DNA from: an uncultured Collinsella sp.
Lineage (GTDB): Bacteria > Actinomycetota > Coriobacteriia > Coriobacteriales > Coriobacteriaceae
Direction of reading: 5' to 3'
Length of the DNA: 11,580 nt
Assembly: GCA_902494815.1 (NCBI GenBank)
Contig: CABUVB010000042.1
Location: 1 to 11,580, forward strand
A model generated the notes under the pieces. It did no database searches, was not told the origin of the DNA, and saw only the letters and a program-made list of their open reading frames with translations. Positions 6,454 to 11,580 of the stretch are shown here, one piece after another; positions within the stretch are counted from its first letter, which is position 1, and each line of letters opens with the position of its first letter. The translations under genes and the position numbers were made by a program.

Positions 6454-7353
6454 ATGATTGTCGAGAACCATGCGCTGTGGGGCGAGGAGCCGACCGAGGA
6501 TTATCCGGCGACGTTTACGTATTTGGGTGCCGAGCCGTTGCCCGATAAACCGAATGGCCGCCGCCCCGCGGTGATTATCTGTGGCGGAGGTGCGTTTACG
6601 CATATCGCTCCGCATGAGCAGGATCCTGTGGCGTTTGCGTTTTTGGATCACGGTTACCAGGCCTTTGTGCTCAACTATGTCACGAGTTCTACGGGTGACG
6701 TGAGCTTTCCGCACCCCCAGGCAGATCTTGCCAAGATGGTCGCCACGGTGCGCGCCAACGCCGACGAGTGGCATGTCGATCCTAAGCGCGTGTGCGTCGT
6801 GGGCTTTTCTGCTGGCGGCATGATTTGCGCCTCGCTGGCAACACAGTGGAAGACCGGCCCCTTTGCGGCACTTGCCGGGGCGCGTCCGGACGACATTCGT
6901 CCCGATGCCGTGGTGCTGGGTTATCCATTGCTCGACTTTGCCTATGTACGCGACATGCAGACGCGCGATCCGCGCATTGACTTGCGCGTGCCCAAGACGG
7001 GCGGCAAGACGGGACGCGATTTGCTCAACGACTACCTGTCGATGGTGACGGGCGGCGAGGCAACTGACGAGCATCTGGCCGACATCTGCCCCACCACGCA
7101 TGTTTCGCGTCAGATGCCGCCGACCTTTGTGTGGGGCGTGTCCGACGACAAGACGGCGCCGATCGCGCAGGTCTACCCGTTTGCGCAGCGCATGGCCGAG
7201 GAGGGCGTTGCATGCGAGATGCACGTCTTCGACCAGGGTGGTCACGGCCTTTCGCTCGGCAACGCCAACACCGCGGTCGACAACGAGGACAAGCAGGTGG
7301 CGGTCCGTCCCTGGATCCGCCTAGCCTTCCGCTTCCTGGAGCGCCATCTGTAA
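6454..7353 (+). CDS. Alpha/beta hydrolase (esterase, BD-FAE/acetyl-esterase-like)
   Basis: This is a probable cytoplasmic serine esterase of 299 residues; no signal peptide is visible. It has the oxyanion-hole strand PAVIICGGGAFTHIA (about 38-52) and the nucleophile elbow GFSAGG (Ser119). The acid residue is in WGVSDDKTAP (Asp231 or Asp232) and the catalytic histidine in DQGGHGLSLG (His264). The complete triad in this order fits the small carboxylesterase/acetyl-xylan-esterase-like hydrolases found in gut bacteria. The actual ester substrate cannot be read from the sequence. I chose the ATG at 6454 because GGGAG lies 8 nt upstream; the longer open frame from 6247 lacks a ribosome site and would encode an unrelated leader. 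It diverges from the EIIA gene and may share its control region. It is followed by a palindromic repeat rather than a typical terminator. Confidence 0.85.
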   Translation: MIVENHALWGEEPTEDYPATFTYLGAEPLPDKPNGRRPAVIICGGGAFTHIAPHEQDPVAFAFLDHGYQAFVLNYVTSSTGDVSFPHPQADLAKMVATVRANADEWHVDPKRVCVVGFSAGGMICASLATQWKTGPFAALAGARPDDIRPDAVVLGYPLLDFAYVRDMQTRDPRIDLRVPKTGGKTGRDLLNDYLSMVTGGEATDEHLADICPTTHVSRQMPPTFVWGVSDDKTAPIAQVYPFAQRMAEEGVACEMHVFDQGGHGLSLGNANTAVDNEDKQVAVRPWIRLAFRFLERHL

Positions 7354-7382
7354 GAGTCCCGGCATCCAAGCCCTTCAATAAC

Positions 7383-7445
7383 TTGCGGTGAAATAGTTCC
7401 TATCTGGGGCATCAACCAGCCCATCCAGGAACTATTCCACCGCAA
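7383..7445. repeat. Dispersed palindromic repeat, copy A
   Basis: Two 19-bp arms (7383-7401 and 7427-7445) are inverted repeats with one mismatch, around a 25-bp centre. The arm core is GGTGGAATAGTTCCT, and its inner part GGAATAGTTCC is itself palindromic. It begins 30 bp after the hydrolase stop codon. The same arms recur at 11521-11580. There is no T-run, so it is a poor fit to an intrinsic terminator. It resembles a REP-like or MITE-like extragenic palindrome. Confidence 0.8.
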
Positions 7446-7499
7446 CTTCGTTTTTGATGCCCCGCCCGGAAACTGCGCCCCAGTTTTGCCTTTCAAGGT
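7438..7499. repeat. Degenerate leading unit of the 62-bp palindrome array
   Basis: The right half of an array unit is recognisable: CGGAAACTGCGCCCC ends at 7481 and is followed by an 18-bp spacer, exactly as in the intact units. The left half has decayed and overlaps the right arm of the preceding palindrome. GGAAACTGCGCCCC (7468-7481) can also pair with the start of the next unit (7500-7513), with one G-U. Confidence 0.5.
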
Positions 7500-7667
7500 G
7501 GGACGCAGTTTCCCATAGGGCCTCGACTGGGAAAGCGCGTCCCGTTTCGAGCGGGGATTCCGGGATGCATTTTCCGTAAGAGGCCTGTTTGGGAAACCAT
7601 ATCCCGTTTCGGGCCGGAATTCTGGGATGTAGTTTCCCCGAGAGGCCTCATCGGGAAACTATGGCCC
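7500..7667. repeat. Tandem array of three 44-bp palindromic units, 62-bp period
   Basis: The units lie at 7500-7543, 7562-7605 and 7624-7667. They are separated by two similar 18-bp spacers that begin GTTTCG and contain GG-rich sequence. Each unit starts GGGA(C/T)G, continues with TTTCC and a GGCCT centre, then GGGAAA, and ends with CCC. Each can therefore fold on itself. In the first unit GGGACGC pairs with GCGTCCC and TTTCCC with GGGAAA. No open reading frame with a credible start covers the array. It fills the gap between the hydrolase gene and the feoAB promoter. Confidence 0.85.
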
Positions 7668-7706
7668 TGAACTCTCCTGCCTGTCCCCATTGCGCCAATT
7701 TGCTGA

Positions 7707-7736
7707 TTGAACATCGTTGCATGTTCGCGCTATCAT
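7707..7736 (+). promoter_or_regulatory. Probable promoter of feoAB
   Basis: TTGAAC (7707-7712) and TATCAT (7731-7736) are separated by 18 bp. The -10 matches the consensus at five of six positions and the -35 at four. Transcription would start near 7743, just ahead of the paired palindromes and about 84 nt before the GTG start codon. Confidence 0.5.
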
Positions 7737-7751
7737 GCATGGTTAAAATTG

Positions 7752-7784
7752 GTTAGCCATGGCAAACGGTTAGCCTTGGTGAAC
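7752..7784. promoter_or_regulatory. Two adjacent 16-bp palindromes, probable metal-regulator operator of feoAB
   Basis: The sites at 7752-7767 and 7769-7784 share the pattern GTTAGCC(A/T)TGG(C/T)(A/G)AAC and are spaced 17 bp apart. The first is a palindrome with one mismatched pair, and the second is less perfect. The half-site GGTTAGCC matches the left half of the DtxR/IdeR consensus as I recall it (TTAGGTTAGCCTAACCTAA). Both lie between the proposed promoter and the gene. Iron-dependent repression is the natural reading but is inferred. Confidence 0.55.
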
Positions 7785-7794
7785 ATAAATACAA

Positions 7795-7807
7795 CGCCCT
7801 GTGGGCG
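7795..7807 (+). promoter_or_regulatory. Small hairpin before the feoAB ribosome site
   Basis: CGCCC and GGGCG pair around a 3-nt loop and end 4 nt before the GGGGAGG ribosome-binding region (7811-7817). It may modulate initiation at the GTG start codon, but it is short and may be incidental. Confidence 0.25.
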
Positions 7808-7826
7808 CCGGGGGAGGAACACGGAC

Positions 7827-10187
7827 GTGAAGCTCGATACACTCGAGATTGGAAAGGACGCCGTTGTCGCATCGGTGGCATCGGACGATCAGGCACTCCG
7901 ACAGCATATTTTGGACATGGGTCTAACGCCGGGCACCGAAGTCACCATGATGAAGTACGCCCCCATGGGCGACCCACTCGAGATCCGCCTGCGTGGCTAC
8001 GAGTTGACACTGCGTAAGGACGATGCCGCTCGCATCGAGCTCGTGGGTATTCACGACACCGATACAGGTCCGCGCGCTAACGCCGCAATCGGCACGACGG
8101 AGCATCCGGCGCTGGGCGAGGGGACGTATTCGCCCCGTGCGGCAAAGACGGCCGTGCCCGAGGGCGCGCCGCTGCACTTTGCCCTCGCCGGCAACCAAAA
8201 CTGCGGCAAGACCACGCTGTTCAACCAGCTGACGGGCTCCAACCAGCACGTCGGTAACTTTCCCGGCGTGACGGTCGACCGCAAAGATGGCACCATCCGT
8301 AACCATCCCGAGGCGAGCGTTACCGACCTGCCTGGCATTTACTCCCTGTCGCCGTACACAGGCGAAGAGGTCGTGAGCCGTCAGTTCATCCTCGACGAGC
8401 GTCCGGACGCCATCATCGACATCATTGACGCTACCAACATCGAGCGTAATCTGTACCTGACACTGCAGCTCATGGAGCTCGACCGTCCTATGGTCATCGC
8501 GCTCAACATGATGGACGAGGTGACCGCCAACGGCGGCGCCGTGGACGTCAACCTGCTCGAGAGTCTGTTGGGCGTGCCCGTTGTTCCCATTAGTGCTGCC
8601 CGCAACGAGGGTATCGGCGAGTTGGTGGATCATGCCTTGCACGTGGCGCGGTTCCGCGAGCGCCCTGGTCGCCTGGACTTTTGCGCGCCCGACGGTCCGG
8701 ACGGCGGTGCGCTGCATCGCTGCATCCACGGTATTGCTAACCTGATCGAGGACCATGCCGTGACGGCGCACATCCCGGTGCGCTTTGCGGCGACCAAGCT
8801 GGTCGAGGGCGATGAGCTGGTAACCGAGGCGCTTCACCTGGATCGCAACGAGCTCGACGCCATCGAGCACATCATTACCCAGATGGAGGGCGAGGCCGGC
8901 ACCGACCGCCTGTCCGCGCTGGCCGATATGCGCTTTAGCTTTATCGGCGACGTGTGCGGGCGCTGCGTCGTCAAGCCGCACGAAAGCCGCGAACACGTGC
9001 GCTCTGTCAAAATCGACCGCATTCTGACGGGTCGCTATACGGCCATTCCGGCGTTTCTGTTGATCATGGGCCTCGTCTTTTGGCTGACGTTTGGCGTGAT
9101 CGGCGCGGCGTTGCAGGGACTCATGGAGGATGGCATCGCTGTCATCATCGCCTCGGCCGATGCAGGTCTTAAGGCGTTCGGAACCAACGACGTGGTGCGC
9201 TCGCTGGCTGTCGACGGCGTGCTTACGGGCGTGGGCAGCGTGCTGACCTTCCTGCCGATTATCGTCGTGCTCTTTTTGTTCCTCTCCATTCTGGAAGACT
9301 CCGGATACATGGCACGCGTGGCCTTTGTCATGGATAAGGTGCTGCGTCGCTTTGGCCTGTCGGGCCGCAGCTTCGTGCCTATGCTCGTCGGTTTTGGCTG
9401 TACCGTGCCGGCTATCATGTCGACCCGTACGCTCCCATCCGAGCACGACCGCAAGATGACGGTCATGCTCACGCCGTTTATGAGCTGCTCAGCCAAGCTG
9501 CCGGTTTACGGCTTGCTGTGCGGGGCGTTTTTCCCGCAGGCGACGGTTCCCGCCATGGTCTCGCTCTATCTGATCGGTATCGTGGTCGGCTGCGTCGCGG
9601 CTTTGGTGCTCAACCGCACGGCATTTAAGGGCGACCCGGTGCCGTTTATCATGGAGCTCCCCAATTACCGCCTGCCGAGCGTCAAGACGACGGTGATGCT
9701 GGCATGGGATAAGGCCAAGGACTTCATCACCAAGGCCTTTACCATTATCTTTGCCGCGACCGTGGTCATCTGGTTCCTTCAGACGTTCGACATCCGCTTT
9801 AACGTGGTCGCCGACCAGTCGCAAAGCCTGCTTGCCGGTCTGGGTAGCATCATCGCGCCGGTGTTGGCCCCGCTCGGCTTTGGCGACTGGCGCGCCTCGA
9901 CGGCGCTCGTCACGGGGCTCATTGCCAAGGAGAGCGTCATCTCGACGCTCACGGTGCTTTTGGGCGCAACGTCGCCCGCGGCGCTGTCGACCATGTTTTC
10001 GCCGTTTACCGCCTACGTGTTCTTGGTCTTTACGTTGCTGTACCCGCCTTGTGTGGCGGCAATCGGCGCCGTCAAGAGCGAGTTGGGCGCGCGCTATGCC
10101 GTGGCCGTATTCGCGTTTCAGGTCGCCGTTGCCTGGATCGTGGCGTTTGTCGTGCATTCGGCGGGCATATTGCTGGGGTTGGCTTAG
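7827..10187 (+). CDS. feoB: Ferrous iron transporter, FeoA-FeoB fusion
   Basis: This inner-membrane Fe(II) importer has 786 residues. Residues about 1-75 form a FeoA-type SH3-like domain (LRQHILDMGLTPGTEVTMMKYAPMGDPLEIRLRG is characteristic). After a linker comes the FeoB G-domain: G1 GNQNCGKTT (122-130), G2/switch HVGNFPGVTVDRKDG (141-155), G3 DLPG (167-170), G4 NMMD (227-230) and G5 SAARN (256-260). The membrane domain begins near 402 and contains the gate motif LVGFGCTVPAIM (520-531) and the second gate-like segment MSCSAKLPVYG (552-562). I chose the GTG at 7827 because GGAGG lies 9 nt upstream; the frame stays open upstream but has no ribosome site there. FeoA and FeoB are separate proteins in E. 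coli, and fusion is known in other lineages. No FeoC follows. The paired palindromes upstream suggest metal control. Confidence 0.96.
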   Translation: MKLDTLEIGKDAVVASVASDDQALRQHILDMGLTPGTEVTMMKYAPMGDPLEIRLRGYELTLRKDDAARIELVGIHDTDTGPRANAAIGTTEHPALGEGTYSPRAAKTAVPEGAPLHFALAGNQNCGKTTLFNQLTGSNQHVGNFPGVTVDRKDGTIRNHPEASVTDLPGIYSLSPYTGEEVVSRQFILDERPDAIIDIIDATNIERNLYLTLQLMELDRPMVIALNMMDEVTANGGAVDVNLLESLLGVPVVPISAARNEGIGELVDHALHVARFRERPGRLDFCAPDGPDGGALHRCIHGIANLIEDHAVTAHIPVRFAATKLVEGDELVTEALHLDRNELDAIEHIITQMEGEAGTDRLSALADMRFSFIGDVCGRCVVKPHESREHVRSVKIDRILTGRYTAIPAFLLIMGLVFWLTFGVIGAALQGLMEDGIAVIIASADAGLKAFGTNDVVRSLAVDGVLTGVGSVLTFLPIIVVLFLFLSILEDSGYMARVAFVMDKVLRRFGLSGRSFVPMLVGFGCTVPAIMSTRTLPSEHDRKMTVMLTPFMSCSAKLPVYGLLCGAFFPQATVPAMVSLYLIGIVVGCVAALVLNRTAFKGDPVPFIMELPNYRLPSVKTTVMLAWDKAKDFITKAFTIIFAATVVIWFLQTFDIRFNVVADQSQSLLAGLGSIIAPVLAPLGFGDWRASTALVTGLIAKESVISTLTVLLGATSPAALSTMFSPFTAYVFLVFTLLYPPCVAAIGAVKSELGARYAVAVFAFQVAVAWIVAFVVHSAGILLGLA

Positions 10188-10229
10188 TTATGAATTGACG
10201 GCGCAACCTCTGTGTATCGAATTGTTTTC

Positions 10230-10267
10230 GGCCCCGCATCTGTACTGACGGATGCGGGGCCGTTGCT
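10230..10267 (+). terminator. Terminator hairpin after feoAB
   Basis: A perfect 11-bp stem (GGCCCCGCATC at 10230-10240 with its complement at 10251-10261) closes a 10-nt loop. It is followed by GTTGCT, a weak U-tract. It lies 43 bp after the feoAB stop codon. The weak tail suggests incomplete termination or a mainly structural role. Confidence 0.7.
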
Positions 10268-10274
10268 ATATAAT
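10245..10274 (+). promoter_or_regulatory. Probable promoter of the exporter gene, overlapping the terminator
   Basis: CTGACG (10245-10250) and a perfect TATAAT (10269-10274) are separated by 18 bp. The -35 lies in the loop of the preceding terminator hairpin, and the -10 follows the stem. Transcription would start near 10281, about 27 nt before the ATG. Confidence 0.6.
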
Positions 10275-10307
10275 CGCCTCCGCTCAAAACGATTGGAGAC
10301 GTTATAT

Positions 10308-11504
10308 ATGACTCAGACAAGGCAAGACGGCATCACGCTCAAGCAGTGGCTCCCACTCGTCGGGCTCACCTGCTGTGCGTTCGTGTTCAACACGTCGGAG
10401 TTTATGCCCATCGGCCTTTTGACTGATATCGCCGCGTCGTTCTCGCTCACCGAGGCCCAGGCGGGCATCATGATCTCGGTCTATGCCTGGGGCGTCATGC
10501 TGCTGTCGCTGCCGCTCATGGTGTTCGCCTCGCGCTTTGAGTTCAAGCGGATGCTGCTGGGCGTGCTGGCCGTGTTCTCGCTAGGTCAGTTCCTGTCCGC
10601 TGTGGCGCCGACCTATCCCATCCTGGTCTGCGCGCGCCTGGTGGTCGCTTGCGCACATGCCGTGTTCTGGTCAGTCGCCTCGATTATGGCCTCGCGCCTG
10701 GTCGACACTCGCCACGGCGCGCTCGCCATCAGCATGATCGCTACGGGCTCGTCCATCGCGCAGATCTTTGGCCTGCCGCTCGGTCGCGCCATTGGCTTGG
10801 CCGTGGGCTGGCGCATGACGTTTGCCGTGGTCGGGGGCCTCTCAGCCATCGCGGCCGTCTACCAGGCAGCGGTGTTCCCGGCCATGCCGGCGGGTGAGCG
10901 CTTTACCGTCAGACAGCTGCCCGAGCTGCTCAAGAACCCGCTCCTCATCGCGCTCTACGCAGTCACGGTCTTCATGGCGACCGGCTATTACGCAAGCTAC
11001 AGCTATATCGAGCCTTTCCTGGCTCAGGTCGCCCATGTCGACGCAAGCGCTATCACCATGACGCTGACGGCGTTCGGCTGCTCCGGTCTGCTCGGAAGCT
11101 GGCTGTTCGGCCGCCTGTTCGATGGGCATCGCTTCCCGTTCTTGGCTATCACGCTCTCCGGCGTGCCGGTGGCCCTGCTGCTCATGGGGCCGGCCGCATC
11201 GTCGCTCGTGACAGTGCTTGCCGTCTGCGCACTGTGGGGTTGCTGCGCCACGGCCTTTAACGTGGCGTTTCAGGCCGAGCTCATCAAGCACACGCCGGCA
11301 GATTCGTCGGCCGTCGCCATGTCGATCTTCTCGGGCCTGTTCAATCTGGGCATTGGCACGGGTACCGCGATCGGCGGAGCCGTGGTTTCGGGTCCCGGTA
11401 TCGCCTGGATCGGCTTCGCGGGCGGGTCGATTGCCGTCGTGGGCGTCATCCTCGCTATCACGGTGATGTTCCCGGCCATACGCCGCGCAAAGTCTGTCGC
11501 CTAA
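10308..11504 (+). CDS. sotB: MFS exporter, SotB/sugar-efflux-like (DHA1 type)
   Basis: This is a major facilitator superfamily proton-driven exporter in the cytoplasmic membrane, 398 residues with about 12 membrane helices. Several stretches line up with what I remember of E. coli SotB: FVFNTSEFMPIGLLTDIA in helix 1, QAGIMISVYAWGVMLLSLPLM in helix 2, ACAHAVFWSVASIMASRL in helix 4, GLPLGRAIGLAVGWRMTF around helices 5-6, YYASYSYIEPF in helix 7 and AMSIFSGLFNLGIGTG in helix 11. SotB exports arabinose, lactose and IPTG, but natural substrates in this lineage are unknown. I chose the ATG at 10308 because GGAG lies 9 nt upstream and the promoter lies just before it; the frame's upstream extension crosses the terminator. 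It has its own promoter, so co-regulation with feoAB is not implied. Confidence 0.85.
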   Translation: MTQTRQDGITLKQWLPLVGLTCCAFVFNTSEFMPIGLLTDIAASFSLTEAQAGIMISVYAWGVMLLSLPLMVFASRFEFKRMLLGVLAVFSLGQFLSAVAPTYPILVCARLVVACAHAVFWSVASIMASRLVDTRHGALAISMIATGSSIAQIFGLPLGRAIGLAVGWRMTFAVVGGLSAIAAVYQAAVFPAMPAGERFTVRQLPELLKNPLLIALYAVTVFMATGYYASYSYIEPFLAQVAHVDASAITMTLTAFGCSGLLGSWLFGRLFDGHRFPFLAITLSGVPVALLLMGPAASSLVTVLAVCALWGCCATAFNVAFQAELIKHTPADSSAVAMSIFSGLFNLGIGTGTAIGGAVVSGPGIAWIGFAGGSIAVVGVILAITVMFPAIRRAKSVA

Positions 11505-11520
11505 TCACGTTTCCTCATCA

Positions 11521-11580
11521 GTTGCGGTGGAATAGTTCCTGTTTAAGGCCTCTGAAGGTCCAAGCAGGAACTATTCCACC
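11521..11580. repeat. Dispersed palindromic repeat, copy B, cut by window edge
   Basis: GGTGGAATAGTTCCTG (11526-11541) and its exact complement (11565-11580) flank a 23-bp centre containing AGGCCTC. The left arm starts GTTGC at 11521, so the right arm probably continues for about five bases beyond the window. It begins 17 bp after the exporter stop codon, just as copy A follows the hydrolase gene. The arm sequence matches copy A, but the centres differ. Confidence 0.8.

Noticed and set aside
7383..7445. Intrinsic terminator of the hydrolase gene
   Set aside because: The stem is strong but no T-run follows on either strand, and the same arms recur elsewhere with other centres. A dispersed repeat is the better description.
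7500..7667. CRISPR array
   Set aside because: The repeats are 44-bp palindromes that have diverged from one another, and the 18-bp intervals between them are similar rather than unique. No cas genes are present.
7923..9446. Long open frame (507 codons) on the minus strand opposite feoAB
   Set aside because: It is antisense to the FeoA and G-domain coding sequence, His/Arg/Gln-rich, with no recognisable domain or start signal.

Overview
The window is GC-rich with GC-ending codons. Its gene set includes a fused FeoA-FeoB iron transporter, an Asn-tRNA synthetase, a glucose-type PTS EIIA, a SotB-like efflux pump and an orphan TrpXYZ-like ABC transporter. Together these suggest a Coriobacteriia-type actinobacterium, most like gut Collinsella. 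The taxonomic guess is inference from memory of such genomes, not a search.

Layout, left half (1-6210): everything is on the minus strand. Read in the direction of transcription (right to left) the order is a crr-like EIIA (5647-6210), asnS (4062-5465), a WYL-type regulator (3018-3803), and then a three-gene ABC cassette. The cassette has a substrate-binding lipoprotein (1877-2857), a permease (750-1673) and an ATPase cut by the left edge (1-757). Clear intrinsic terminators follow the EIIA gene (5571-5609) and asnS (3980-4015), so these are single-gene units. The permease and ATPase overlap by 8 bp. A strong hairpin lies between the binding-protein gene and the permease and may keep the binding protein in excess.

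Layout, right half (6211-11580): everything is on the plus strand. An alpha/beta hydrolase (6454-7353) diverges from the EIIA gene. A 353-bp non-coding stretch full of palindromes follows, then feoAB (7827-10187) and a SotB-like MFS exporter (10308-11504). A terminator hairpin separates feoAB from the exporter, and the exporter's probable -35 element lies in its loop. The window ends inside a second copy of the palindrome found after the hydrolase.

The coding content is ordinary metabolism and transport, and I see no new multi-gene system. The most unusual material is non-coding. It comprises three 44-bp palindromic units repeated with an exact 62-bp period (7500-7667), two copies of a 'GGTGGAATAGTTCC' inverted repeat after two plus-strand genes, and a pair of adjacent 16-bp palindromes between the feoAB promoter and its start codon that look like a metal-regulator operator.
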